NCBI GenBank assembly: GCA_040218145.1
Contig: JAVJQK010000041.1
Span: forward strand, 53,398 to 117,397
DNA length: 64,000 nucleotides
Direction: 5' to 3'
DNA from: Sandaracinaceae bacterium
GTDB lineage: Bacteria; Myxococcota_A; Polyangia; Polyangiales; Sandaracinaceae
The position numbers and the translations under genes are program-made. The notes under the pieces were generated by a model. It was not told where the DNA came from and did not search any database. It worked only from the letters and a program-made list of their open reading frames with translations. Each line of letters starts with the position of its first letter. The stretch's first letter is position 1. Of the stretch, positions 46,764 through 56,300 are shown piece after piece.

Positions 46764-47275
46764 GTGCTCCCGAGATTCTCCTGCTCTGGCCCACCCTCGT
46801 GGTCCAGCGTCACGTCGAGTTGCCCGATGTAGGAGTGCGTGCAGCGCGCTCGCCCACGCTCGCCGAGGTCTTGGACGACGCGGCCCTGGAGGCGTGCGAA
46901 GCCCAGATGGCGTCCGCTCTCGAACCGCTCGGGGTGGGGCCGCTGGCGGGCTCCGTGGTGCCGGGATCCGTCGTCGAGCGAGTGGGGCCCGATGACTGGC
47001 CGGCTCCGCGATACCACTCCGGCGAATGGCACGGCGTGCTCTGCTTGGTCCACCGATCTGCCGAGGAAGAGACCTCGAGAAGAGAAGGGGAGCTCCTGCT
47101 CTTCGACCCGCGACCCGGAGCGCTGGTGGCCGAGCACCCCGGTCGCCCGTTCGGTCGCTCTCTCCGGCTCGACCTCGGCGAGGGCTCGCTCGTGCTCATG
47201 CCGGGCTGGTTGGCCTGGTCGGTGCTCCCCGTCTCGACCGGGCGCGAGCTGATCGTCGCTCACCTCGTGTCGTGA
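46760..47275 (+). CDS. Degenerate 2OG-Fe(II) oxygenase paralogue
   Basis: 171 residues. It aligns by eye with the preceding protein: WPTLVVQRH with WPTPVYRRQH, HGVLCLVH with SGVYYVEV, LLLFDPR with LELFDPR, and LMPGWLAWSVLPVS with AFPSWLEHRVRPHD. The distal iron-binding His is Trp153 and the HVHP segment is not conserved, so catalysis is doubtful. It may be a structural or substrate-binding partner of the 46155-46763 protein. Last gene of the operon. Confidence 0.7.
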   Translation: MSAPEILLLWPTLVVQRHVELPDVGVRAARSPTLAEVLDDAALEACEAQMASALEPLGVGPLAGSVVPGSVVERVGPDDWPAPRYHSGEWHGVLCLVHRSAEEETSRREGELLLFDPRPGALVAEHPGRPFGRSLRLDLGEGSLVLMPGWLAWSVLPVSTGRELIVAHLVS

Positions 47276-47634
47276 GTCGGCCCTGCATCGAGCTCCGAGC
47301 TGGAGTCGCGTGCCTCGGGGAGCGTGACCACGTCGGTGTCGGGCTCACTGGGTGGCGTCGTGCGGACCGTCGTGCGGGGGCCCGCATGGATTTCCTCCAG
47401 GATCGCGCGCGTCGACGCCTGGTTCGCGGAGTGATCGGCCCCGTCGCCGTCGGCCGCTGGCGTCTGCCTCCGCTTGGCGCGGATCCCGAGGCGACCGGTG
47501 AGGTCGCGGCGCGCGGCGTCGACCGAGCCCACGAGGCGCGTGAGCGTGCGGAGCGCGTCCACCACCTCGCGCAGCGCGTCGGTCGTGGAAGAACGCTGAC
47601 GCTCACGGGCAGCGTTCGCTGCAGATCCGGACAT
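47260..47634 (-). CDS. Hypothetical small protein
   Basis: 124 residues, polar, starting MSGSAANAARERQRSSTTD; a predicted helix (about 18-52) precedes a disordered tail. AGGTGG lies six bases before the ATG. It overlaps the end of the convergent 46760 gene by 16 nt and the end of the next minus-strand lipoprotein gene by 32 nt. It may belong to the RiPP-like locus by position only. Without it the interval 47276-47602 would be empty. Confidence 0.45.
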   Translation of the reverse strand: MSGSAANAARERQRSSTTDALREVVDALRTLTRLVGSVDAARRDLTGRLGIRAKRRQTPAADGDGADHSANQASTRAILEEIHAGPRTTVRTTPPSEPDTDVVTLPEARDSSSELDAGPTHDTR

Positions 47635-48793
47635 CGTCCACCTGCCATGTCGTGCCGTCGGTCCCGTCCGCGCCCCAATCGTTGGGTTGCGCGTTGCCCC
47701 CGATCGTCACTCCATTGAACCCCGCTACACCGGAGTCTGCGCCGGTCTCACGGAACGGGACGCCTCGCACGAGGCCCAAACGACAACCATCGAACCAGAG
47801 CTCGAGCTCCCCGTCGGCGACGCCAGGCGCGCTGTTCATGCGGAGGCCGACCTCGAAGCGATGCCACTCGCCATCGGCGAAGACCGCCTCGTAGCTGCCA
47901 TCGGCAGGCACGGCGCAGGACGCACCCGTGCGGAGCTCGAATCGAGCGGCTCGTCCGCCCCAGTCCGACCCGTCGTGCGCCACGCGCTCCGCACCGGCTC
48001 CACCCACGGTGCAGCGGTAGTCCGGCGGGTTGGAGCAGCGGACGCTGCAGCGGAACTCCATCGTGCCCGACGCCTCCCGCCAGTTGCAGATCACGCCACC
48101 ATCGGTCGATTCGCTCGTATTGAAGACGTTGCGCCCGTCGTCGAGCCACGCGCGATCGTAGTGAAAGATGTGCGTCATCTTCTGGTTGGTCGTGCGCAGG
48201 ACGGGCGAGCTCCAGTAGACCCACATGTCGAGCCAGATCTCTTCGTGCTGCTCCGGGTACCAGTACTTGGCCAGCTGGAAATCGTGACCCCACTGGGAAC
48301 GCCCCAGATGGTGCTCGTTCTCGTCCCACATCTGAAGGTTCATGCCCGCGCCGCCGCGCGCCCCCTCGGACGTGATCTGCGCGACATGGGGATAGCTCCC
48401 GCCGCTTCCGCCGCCGGTCCACAAGAAGCTCCAGCCGGGCTCGAAATCCGCCCTTTCCCAGGGGAAGGTCGCCTCGCCGCAGGCCGCGCTGTCCGGCCCC
48501 AAGCAACGCCCATCCAGGTCCATCGCGGGATACGAATCGAAGTCGTCCGCGAAGAGCACGCTGGGAGGGGGCGGGCCAGCGTCGAGGCGGCCTGCGTCGG
48601 GCCGAGAGCCGTCCAGCGGGACCACGCCTGGGCTCCCATCCGGAGGGACACCCGAGTCACCCGGGGGCGCGCTGTCCGACCCAGCGTCGTCCGGCGCGTT
48701 GCCGTCCGGAGTGCCGCCATCCAGAGCTTCGGGATCGCCGCAAGCGAACGACGACAGGGCCAAGAGCACGACGGGGAGCTGCTGCAATCTCAT
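47603..48793 (-). CDS. Lipoprotein with polysaccharide-lyase/lectin-like beta-jelly-roll domain
   Basis: 396 residues. Lipobox SFAC, a 60-residue Asp/Pro/Gly-rich linker, then a beta-rich domain (about 80-396) with FADDFDSYP, EIWLDMWVYWSS, GEWHRFEVGLRMN and WQVDDVRICSE, the pattern of concanavalin-like/alginate-lyase-like folds. Three or four disulfides are likely (CSVRCSNPPDYRC). Possibly binds or cuts a polysaccharide at the cell surface. GAGGTGATCGC before ATG 48793 is a good ribosome-binding site. Confidence 0.75.
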   Translation of the reverse strand: MRLQQLPVVLLALSSFACGDPEALDGGTPDGNAPDDAGSDSAPPGDSGVPPDGSPGVVPLDGSRPDAGRLDAGPPPPSVLFADDFDSYPAMDLDGRCLGPDSAACGEATFPWERADFEPGWSFLWTGGGSGGSYPHVAQITSEGARGGAGMNLQMWDENEHHLGRSQWGHDFQLAKYWYPEQHEEIWLDMWVYWSSPVLRTTNQKMTHIFHYDRAWLDDGRNVFNTSESTDGGVICNWREASGTMEFRCSVRCSNPPDYRCTVGGAGAERVAHDGSDWGGRAARFELRTGASCAVPADGSYEAVFADGEWHRFEVGLRMNSAPGVADGELELWFDGCRLGLVRGVPFRETGADSGVAGFNGVTIGGNAQPNDWGADGTDGTTWQVDDVRICSERCP

Positions 48794-48995
48794 GCGATCA
48801 CCTCAGCACCCGGGCGGAGCTGGACCACCTATCTTCGACTATATTCCGCCTTCATCACCGTCTCTTCGCTCGCGCGGGCAGCGAACACGGGCGGCGAAGA
48901 GGGGGCAAGCGACCCGAGGCCCGACCGCGCCCGCCGGGTGAACTCGGATCGACTCGACTCGACGAGTCGGGGCGCGGCGCGTCCGCGGTTCCATG

Positions 48996-49001
48996 TATCC
49001 T
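48996..49001 (+). promoter_or_regulatory. Putative -10 element of the EAL gene
   Basis: TATCCT five bases before the GTG at 49007; no Shine-Dalgarno. Confidence 0.4.
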
Positions 49002-49006
49002 GGGGC

Positions 49007-49777
49007 GTGGCCAAGAAACTCTGGACCCAGACCGCAGAGGTCCCGGAAGCGCTCCGCAGCAACCCGCCTCCCGCGCGTGTTCGCGCCATCGAGGCGAACG
49101 AGATGGGCGTGGCGTTTCAGCCCATCGTGGATCTCGAGACGAAGACGATCTTCGCGGCCGAGATGCTCGCGCGGTGCCGGCGCGCGTCCTTCGAGAACCC
49201 CGCGTTCCTCTTCGAGCAGGCGGAGCTCCAGGGCGCCACCGGACGGCTGGGGAGGCTGACCCGGGAGGCCGGCTTCGCGCGCGCGCCGGCGCTGCCGCTC
49301 TTCGTCAACCTCCACCCCCACGAGCTGAGCGAGCGCTGGGTGGTGCGACCCGACGACCCGATGAACTTCTTCGAGCACGAGCTCTTCCTCGAGGTCACGG
49401 AGAGCGCCGCGTTCGACTACTTCGAGATCGTCGACGGCGCGCTGCGCGAGCTCTGCGGGCGGCTCAACGCGCAGCTCGTGGTGGACGACTTCGGCGCCGG
49501 CCAGTCGAACCTCCTCCGCATCGCGGAGCTCGGGCCGTCGGTGGTCAAGCTCGACCGGAGCCTGGTGATGGACGCCGACCAGCACCCGGCCAAGCCGATC
49601 ATCCTCCGGCACCTGGTGAAGCTCTGCGAGGATCTCGGCGCGAAGGTCGTCGCTGAGGGCATCGAGACGGTCGGCGAGCTGAAGGTCGTGATCGACTCCG
49701 GCGTGCACTACGGGCAGGGCTACCTGCTCGCGCGGCCCGCCGATCCGATGAACGAGGTCGTCTGGCCGGACCTGTAG
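49007..49777 (+). CDS. EAL-domain cyclic-di-GMP phosphodiesterase
   Basis: 256 residues, almost entirely an EAL domain. Catalytic residues are intact: Glu52 (EMLAR in place of EALxR), Asn101, Glu129, Asp160-Asp161 (DDFGAG), Lys181, Glu217 and Glu220 (AEGIET), Gln237. It should hydrolyse c-di-GMP. No sensor domain is fused, so control is probably transcriptional or by partner binding. Convergent with the Met-rich protein gene nine bases away. Confidence 0.92.
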   Translation: MAKKLWTQTAEVPEALRSNPPPARVRAIEANEMGVAFQPIVDLETKTIFAAEMLARCRRASFENPAFLFEQAELQGATGRLGRLTREAGFARAPALPLFVNLHPHELSERWVVRPDDPMNFFEHELFLEVTESAAFDYFEIVDGALRELCGRLNAQLVVDDFGAGQSNLLRIAELGPSVVKLDRSLVMDADQHPAKPIILRHLVKLCEDLGAKVVAEGIETVGELKVVIDSGVHYGQGYLLARPADPMNEVVWPDL

Positions 49778-49785
49778 GCGCGGCG

Positions 49786-50529
49786 CTACTCGCTCTCGTC
49801 GCCCTCTTCCGACTCGCCCTCGGGCGCCATCTCGCGGAGCTTCGCGGCGAGCTCGGGGTTCTGGGCCAGCATCGCCTCGGCCTGCGCGCTCATCGCGTCG
49901 ATCCCGCCCATCTGCTCCACCTGCTGCTGCAGGCGCTGCTCGAGGCCCGGGTCCTTCTCGATCATCTCGCGCGCCTGGTTGGCGAGCGCGCCGAGGTCGG
50001 GCATCTGCCCGCCCGCGCCGCCCATGCCGCCCATCATCTTGGTGAGGTCGCCGAGGTCGCCGCTCTGCGCGAGCTGCTGCGCCATCTGCATGGCTTGTTG
50101 CATGAGCGCCTCCGGGTCTCCGCCCATCTGCTGCATCATCGCGCCCAGATCCATGCCGCCCATGCCGCCCATGAGGGCTTGCATCGGGTCGGCCGCCTGC
50201 ACCGGGATCCAGTCGGCGGCCTCTCCGAGCTCGTCGACGACCTCGTTCCACTTCTTCGCCGCGAGCGCGTGCGAGTCGGGGTAGACCGGCACACCGCGCG
50301 TGGGCTCGTGCAAGTCGAGCAGCTCACCGAGCAGCTCGTGCATGCGCGCGGCCAGCGCCTCGGGCTCCGACGCGAGCGAGACGCCGAGGTGGACCTTCAC
50401 CGCGTCCTCGAGCGCCTCGATCGTCACCGCTTCGCCGCTATTGGCGCGGCGCGCGCCGCCCTCTTCGGGCAGGGCGGCGAAGACGACGGAGGGAGACACC
50501 TTGAGGACGGCGATCGCGTTCATGGCCAT
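49786..50529 (-). CDS. Met/Gln-rich protein of unknown function
   Basis: 247 residues. A folded N-terminal part (about 1-120, starting MNAIAVLKVSPSVVFAAL) followed by a Met-Gly-Gln-rich segment (LMGGMGGMDLGAMMQQMGG) and a further helical part ending in an acidic tail. Low-complexity Met-rich stretches resemble those in signal-recognition or TPR co-chaperone proteins, but I do not recognise the family. ATG 50529 follows TACAGC at six bases. It overlaps the upstream gene by ten bases. Confidence 0.7.
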   Translation of the reverse strand: MAMNAIAVLKVSPSVVFAALPEEGGARRANSGEAVTIEALEDAVKVHLGVSLASEPEALAARMHELLGELLDLHEPTRGVPVYPDSHALAAKKWNEVVDELGEAADWIPVQAADPMQALMGGMGGMDLGAMMQQMGGDPEALMQQAMQMAQQLAQSGDLGDLTKMMGGMGGAGGQMPDLGALANQAREMIEKDPGLEQRLQQQVEQMGGIDAMSAQAEAMLAQNPELAAKLREMAPEGESEEGDESE

Positions 50530-51455
50530 GCCGAGGCTGTACCACGCTCGGTGCCCTGGGGACACGCCGCGGTCGGCCGCGCCGCCTGCGCCACCCGCAG
50601 CAGCTCACTCGGGCCGCTCACCGAGCCGTAGTGGTTGTCGACGACGATCAGGAGATCGTCGCCCTCGAAGGTGAGCCCCTCCGGGTTGGGGTGGTCCGGC
50701 AGGTGCGGCGCGAGATCCGTGACCAGCTCGGCCTGGAGCGGCTCCGGCCCGCCGAGCGGGATGCGCACCACACGCCCCGCCCACTCGAGGCCACGCAGGC
50801 CGCGCTCGATCGCGAGCACCTCCAGGCCGCCGCGCGCGCAGCGGCAAGCGAGGGCGGAGAGCTTGCCGATCGGAGAGGTGAGGCGAACCCGCGAGGCGCT
50901 CCAGGGGCCTCCGTCCAGGCGCCTGCGCGCGAGCACCGCGACGCGCTCGCCGTTCTCCTCGTACGCGTGCTCGATCGCCACCAGCAGCTCGTCTCCCGCG
51001 AGGCAGATGCCCTCGATCCCGTCGTTGTCGTCGGGTGTCGCCCCGAGGGCTGCGTACGGCATCTCGATGTCCTCGACCACGCGCGCCTCCTGGCCGAGCA
51101 CCTCGACGATCATGATGCGGTCGGACGCGCGATCGGCGACCGACGACTCGGTCCCGATCGCGAAGCGCCGTCCGCCGAGCCAGGTGATCGCCTCGGCGTC
51201 CACCTCCTCCGGCAGCCCGATGAGACGGTGCAACCGCGTCCCGTCGGGGCCGATCGCGTAGAGGTGCCGTGCTCGCTCGGGGACCACCCAGTGCACACCC
51301 TCGCCGTCCGTGGTGAGGCCGCTGAGGCCGTCGCTGGCGTCGAGGGTGAGGCGAACCACCCCAGGTGGTGGCGCCGCCGGAGCACGCGTCGGTCGCGGAG
51401 GCTCGGTCGCACCGCAGCCCGCGAGACAGAGCCACAGCGCTGCGCATAACCGCAT
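50520..51455 (-). CDS. Lipoprotein, esterase-like/phytase-like beta-propeller
   Basis: 311 residues. Lipobox LAGC, then propeller-type repeats with GLSGLTTDGEGVHWVVPE, DAEAITWLGGRRFAIGTE, DGIEGICLAGDELLVAIE and NPEGLTFEGDDLLIVVDN. This layout is that of the esterase-like-activity-of-phytase and SdiA-regulated propeller families. Periplasmic or outer-membrane anchored. ATG 51455 is preceded by TATGCT at seven bases, which excludes the upstream extension. Confidence 0.75.
   Translation of the reverse strand: MRLCAALWLCLAGCGATEPPRPTRAPAAPPPGVVRLTLDASDGLSGLTTDGEGVHWVVPERARHLYAIGPDGTRLHRLIGLPEEVDAEAITWLGGRRFAIGTESSVADRASDRIMIVEVLGQEARVVEDIEMPYAALGATPDDNDGIEGICLAGDELLVAIEHAYEENGERVAVLARRRLDGGPWSASRVRLTSPIGKLSALACRCARGGLEVLAIERGLRGLEWAGRVVRIPLGGPEPLQAELVTDLAPHLPDHPNPEGLTFEGDDLLIVVDNHYGSVSGPSELLRVAQAARPTAACPQGTERGTASAWP
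50536..50541 (-). promoter_or_regulatory. Putative -10 element of the Met-rich protein gene
   Basis: TACAGC on the minus strand, six bases before the ATG at 50529, inside the end of the upstream gene. Confidence 0.25.
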
Positions 51456-51462
51456 CACTGGG

Positions 51463-51468
51463 AGCATA
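51463..51468 (-). promoter_or_regulatory. Putative -10 element of the propeller lipoprotein gene
   Basis: TATGCT seven bases before the ATG at 51455; no Shine-Dalgarno. Confidence 0.45.
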
Positions 51469-51553
51469 GGGCCGGAGGCGGCGGCCGCGAGGGCCGTCAC
51501 GCGAGGTTCACGCGGCCTTGCGGAGCGCCGGGACTGCCTCATCTTTCATCCTG

Positions 51554-52483
51554 GTGAGCCCCCGCGTCCTCTGCCCTCTGACATGCCTCCTCGTCGCCCT
51601 CGGCCTTCTCCCGGCGAAGGCCGCGGCGCAGTGCGGTGCCCTTCCGTCTTTGTCGACCACCTCCAACGACGGCGTGCTCGGGCTGGTCTCGGGGTTGACG
51701 CAGGCGGTGGGTGGCGCGCGATGCGGAGAGCCGGTCCTGCGCCCGGAGCTGGAGCTGATGGGTCCGATCGAGCTCCCCGATCACCTGCGGCAGTCGTTTC
51801 GCATCCGGCTGAGCACCGAGGGCGATCGCGACCTGGGTGACTCGCTCGTGCGCTCCTTCCTCGGGGGGCAGGAGATCCGTCGCGGCCTCTGGGCGGAGGG
51901 CCTCGCGGACGCGCTCGCCTTCGGCGTGCTGTCGACCCAGCTCATCCTCGACGCGACGCTGCCCTTCCGGCGCGCCTCGCACGAAGACGCGTGGTGGCGG
52001 GTGCTGCTCATCGATGGGCTGGCCCACGCCGTGGCGCAGGGGATCAGCTTCGGCCTCGATCGCCTCGAGGACCCCAGCGAGGAGGACCTCGCGCGCGGCT
52101 GTCAGGGCGACGACTGCCAGGTCGACCCCTTCCACCCGGGCGCGCGCGCCACGATGACGTTCACGAGCGCCAGCCTGATGTGTCTGCACGGCCAGATGAA
52201 CGACGAGGGGCCCGCGCCGTGCGTAGCCGGGGTCGCCGCCGCGGCGCTCGCGGGGACGATGTGGGCCTTCACGGACGAGTACGCCTTCACCGACGTGCTC
52301 ACCTCCGCGGGCATCGGCGTGCTCGCGGGCTACGTGCTGCCCTGGATGACGTTCTACGGCTTCGGCGAGCGCAACCCGCTCGCGCCGACTCCCCATTCGG
52401 AAGGCGACACGGGCGTGGACGCCTGGGTGACCCCCGACTTCTCGAGCCACGGCGCCGGGCTGCGTCTCCAGGGGACGTTCTGA
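51554..52483 (+). CDS. Secreted/membrane protein, divergent PAP2-like
   Basis: 309 residues. Signal peptide (LTCLLVALGLLPAKAAAQ), then several hydrophobic helices. The order of segments (LFGLDRLEDP-like loop, FHPGARATMTFTSASLM, then TDEYAFTDVLTSAGIGVLAGY) recalls PAP2 phosphatases, but SxxxSGH and the second catalytic His are missing, so phosphatase activity is unlikely. GTG 51554 was chosen for the signal peptide; the start is uncertain. Confidence 0.55.
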   Translation: MSPRVLCPLTCLLVALGLLPAKAAAQCGALPSLSTTSNDGVLGLVSGLTQAVGGARCGEPVLRPELELMGPIELPDHLRQSFRIRLSTEGDRDLGDSLVRSFLGGQEIRRGLWAEGLADALAFGVLSTQLILDATLPFRRASHEDAWWRVLLIDGLAHAVAQGISFGLDRLEDPSEEDLARGCQGDDCQVDPFHPGARATMTFTSASLMCLHGQMNDEGPAPCVAGVAAAALAGTMWAFTDEYAFTDVLTSAGIGVLAGYVLPWMTFYGFGERNPLAPTPHSEGDTGVDAWVTPDFSSHGAGLRLQGTF

Positions 52484-52521
52484 ATCCCCCGCCTGCAGGT
52501 GCGCGCACGGACGCCCTGCGG

Positions 52522-52527
52522 TAGACC
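52522..52527 (+). promoter_or_regulatory. Putative -10 element of the rhomboid-like gene
   Basis: TAGACC nine bases before the ATG at 52537. Confidence 0.25.
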
Positions 52528-52536
52528 CTGGCTGGC

Positions 52537-53316
52537 ATGCTCCAGAAGCTCGAACGCAAGCTGGGCCGCTTCGCGATCCCCAACCTGATCACGCTGCTCG
52601 TCGGTGGGCAGGCGGCCGCCTTCGTCCTGATCATGGCGAAGCCCGAGATGGCCGGGGCGCTCGCCTTGGTCCCGAGCCGCGTGCTGCAGGGCGAGGTCTG
52701 GCGCCTCGTCAGCTTCCTGTTCATGCCGGCGAGCTACAGCATCTTCTTCATCATCTTCGCGCTGTGGCTGCTCTACCTCTACGGACGCGCGCTCGACGAT
52801 CTGTGGGGCGCCTTCCGCTTCAACCTGTTCATCTTCGTGGGTTGGATCGCGTCCGTCGGCGCAGCGTTCGCTGTCCCCGGGACGGTGGCGACGAACATCT
52901 ACTTGCTCGCGTCGATCACCTTCGCGTTCGCCTACCTCTACCCCGACTTCGAGCTGCTCCTCTTCTTCATCCTGCCGGTGAAGATCAAGTGGATCGCGCT
53001 CCTGACCGCGGTGTACTTCCTCTACGCGTTCGTGATGGGGGGCACGGCCGACCGGCTGCTCATCGCCGCGGGGCTGTTGAACTTCTTCCTCTTCTTCACG
53101 CCCGACATGATCCGCCGCGCCCGCGGACAGACGCGGCGGAACCGCGTCGAGAAGGAGCGTGAGCGGGTGCAGACCGCGGTCCATCACGAGTGCACGGTCT
53201 GCGGCAAGACCGACAAGAGCGATCCGGACATGCAGTTCCGCTACTGCTCGAAGTGCAGCGGGCGGCGGGCCTACTGCATGGACCACCTGCGCGACCACGA
53301 GCACGTGCTCGACTGA
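52537..53316 (+). CDS. Derlin-like inactive rhomboid with C-terminal zinc ribbon
   Basis: 259 residues. Six hydrophobic helices in a rhomboid/Derlin arrangement (PSRVLQGEVWRLVSFLFMP is the loop-1/WR motif), but no GxSG or catalytic His, so it should not be a protease. The cytosolic tail has CTVCGKTDKSD ... CSKCSGRRAYC, a CxxC...CxxC zinc ribbon. It may bind or handle membrane proteins. Convergent with the AsmA-like gene. Confidence 0.72.
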   Translation: MLQKLERKLGRFAIPNLITLLVGGQAAAFVLIMAKPEMAGALALVPSRVLQGEVWRLVSFLFMPASYSIFFIIFALWLLYLYGRALDDLWGAFRFNLFIFVGWIASVGAAFAVPGTVATNIYLLASITFAFAYLYPDFELLLFFILPVKIKWIALLTAVYFLYAFVMGGTADRLLIAAGLLNFFLFFTPDMIRRARGQTRRNRVEKERERVQTAVHHECTVCGKTDKSDPDMQFRYCSKCSGRRAYCMDHLRDHEHVLD

Positions 53317-53332
53317 GAGGCTGAGCGCGCCC

Positions 53333-56300
53333 TCAGGAGAGGCGCCGCTCGAGCGCGTCGGCGACCTCTCGCGGCGACAGGCCCCGGTCGAGCAGCGCCT
53401 CGAGCGCGCGCTCCGCTCGGTCTCCCTCCAGCACGCGGTCGAGCAGCGCGTCGGTGCCCGCGAGCGCGTCCGGCGCGTGGGGCCGCGCGTCCGGCGGCGG
53501 CGCCTTGGGCGCGATCTGATCGAGCAGCCGCTGCACGGACGCGCCGACCTTGCTCGTGCCGATCCACGCGTCGATCGCGGCGAGCACGTCCGGCCGGACA
53601 CGTGGCATCGGGCCGTCGCCGCCGACGCGCAGCGGGACGGTGAGGTCCCCCGCCGCGCCGAGCACGCGGTGCGACTCGAGCCAGCTGGCGGCGGCGTGCA
53701 CGAGGAGCGCGCCCGACCAGAGCGGGGCCTTCGTGAGCGCGCCGCTCACGCGCGCGCCGGCCACGCCCGCCCCGAGGTCGAAGAGCTCGAGCGCGTCTCC
53801 CTCGAGGCGCAGGCTCGCGAGCAGGGGCTCGTTCCCCTCGATCGGCAGCGCGTCGAGGCCCAGCCGCTCCAGGGTGGGCGCGAGGCGCGACAGACCCGGA
53901 TAGCGCGGAGCGGCGACGCGGAGCCGGAGCAGGGCGTGCGGCGGGCCCACGGCGCGCCGGTGGAACGCGAGCCGCGCGCTCGCCGCGCCCTCCACGGGGA
54001 GCGAGAGCGGGGCGAGCTCCACGCCCTCGAGGCTCAGCTCACCGAGGACCCCTCGGAAGCCGCTCAGCCCGACGTGGACCTGACCTCGCAGCTGCCCGTC
54101 CAGCAGCTTCGCGCGGAGCTCGGAGACGTCGATCGCGCGGCGCGTGCCAGAGAGCGTGAAGTACGCGTCGTCGAGCGTGAGCGCGCGCGGGCCGAACGCC
54201 ACCGACTGCCGCGGCGCGTGGGCGCGGAGCTCCACCGTCGGGTCGGCGAGCGCGCCCTCCGCCCGCGCCTGGATCGCCCAGCGCTCACCCTCCGTGAACG
54301 TCAGCCCTCTCGGCGTCGGCAGATCCACGGGATCCAGCCAGCCCTCGAGCCGGGTCTCCTCGAAGCGGCCGTCCCTGGTCCCGAGCGCGAGGGTGAGCGC
54401 GCTCCGGTCCGTCTTCGCCTCGGCCGTCCCGTGCAGCCGGTCGAGCGTGCCGCGCACCGAGGCGTCGAGGCGAACCTCTCCCCACGGCCTCGCGCCTTCG
54501 AGGCGAGCCCGCTCGAGCAGCAACCCTTCTTCCTGGGTCCAGCGACCCTTCGCCGAGAGCGCGCCATCGAGGAGCCGGCCTTCGAGCGAGCGCAGCTCCA
54601 CACGGCCCCTCGACAGCCACGCCTCCACCCGGGCCGACTCGAGGGTCGCCTCCTCCACGACGCCCGGCGTGTCGATACCGAGCGCGCGGCTCGTCGCCAC
54701 CAGCCGCAGCGCGCCGTCTTCGACCCTCGCGTCGAGCTGGACCTTGCCCGTCGGCGTGTGGGCGAGGCGCCAGAGGCCGGCCTCGCGTGCGTCCTCGAAC
54801 TCGAAGAGGCTCTGCACGCGGGTGCCCTCCCAGCCGCGCTCGCGCGAGAGCCGCAGCGGCGCGAGCGAGACGCGCGAGCGCGGCGCCTCGGCGTGCACCC
54901 GGCCCTCGACCCCATCGCTCCGCCGCCGCAGATCCGCCCAGAGCTGCGTGCCCGGCGGCACCGCGTAGCGCTCGAGCAGCCCCGGGGCGATCAGACAGAG
55001 CGCGGCCTCGAGGTCGGGCGTGTCCAGCCGCTCGATCGCGGCGCGCTCCTGATCGAGCGACACGGAGCCCGTGCCGACCCGCGCGTCGAGCGCGAACGTC
55101 AGCGCGCCCGCGTAGCCCACGCTGCCGGTGACGCGCCGCAGATGGAGCCGCCCGTGCGGCGGGCTCACAGTGAGCGCAGGGGTCTCGAAGCGCGCGCCGA
55201 AGCCCGGGCTCGAGCGCGTCCCGCGCAGCATGATCCGCAAGGGGAACGCGGGGCCCTCGATCGCCGCGCCCCGCACCCGGAACGCGCCCGGCACCAGCTC
55301 GGCTTCGCCGTCGCCACCCAGCGTGTCCCCCGCGGCGCGGTCGAGCGTCGGCCGGAGCGCGGCGGTCAGCGCGCCGGGCAATTGCAATCGTACCTGTGGG
55401 TAGGGGCTGCCCTCGAAGTCCAGCCGCGCGAGCAGCGCCGAGGTGTGCGCGAGGTGGGGCGAGCGCAGCTCCGCGCACGTCGCGGTGACCGTGCCCCGCG
55501 GCGCGCTGCGTGTCCCCTCGAGCCGCCCCTCGATCACCACGTCGTCCGAGTCGTCTTCGACGTGTCCCCGCGCTGGCTCGACGTCGCGCCACGAGAGCCG
55601 CGCCTCCAGCTCGGCCTTCGCGATCCGCTCGCCGTCCAGCGCGAGCTCGAGGCTCAGCCGGCTGGCCTCTCCCGCCTCGGAGGCGGCGTGGATCGAGAGC
55701 CGCGTCGTCGCGCCCTCCCGCACGAAGCGCGCGTCCACCAGCGCCTCCCAGGGCAGCGGTACCGGCGGCGCGCGGCGCGCGGTCAGCGCCTCGAAGGCGT
55801 CGGCGAGGTGGCCGAGGCGCCCCTTCTTCACCTGCACGTCCGCGCGGGTCACCTCTCGCGCCGCGCCGTGCACGCCGCCCTCGACGCTCGACGCGCCGCT
55901 CTCGAGCGCGACCTCGGTGATGGACCAGCTGGGCCCGTTCACGCGGATGCGCGCGCGCCCCGCGAGCGGCGCTGCGTCCCCGACCCCGCGGACCACCCGC
56001 CACTCCCCGCCTTCCACCGTGACGTCCGCGTCCAGCCACTCGGGGGTCGTCCGCGCGACGAGCTGGAGCGGGGCCGAGAGCGCTGGCTCGCCGTCCCGGT
56101 AGGCGTGCAGCGTGCCTTGCATGCGCTCGATGCGGACCGAGCGCAGCGCGCTGGCCAGATCGCCCGCCGCCGCCACGAGAGCGCTCGGATCCGCGCGCAA
56201 GAGAGCGGTGTCGACATGCAACACGAGGTGCCCGCCGAAGGGCAGGTGCGCGTCCTTCAGGCGGACCTTCTCGCCCTCGAGCTCGAGCCCGCCGAGCGAG

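Noticed and set aside
47196..47678. Alternative minus-strand frame of about 160 codons overlapping the 47260-47634 protein
   Set aside because: Arg/Ser-rich with no start signal; the 47260 frame has a ribosome-binding site and more normal composition.
51554..52483. Functional PAP2 lipid phosphatase
   Set aside because: The segment order is similar but the SxxxSGH and second His motifs are absent.
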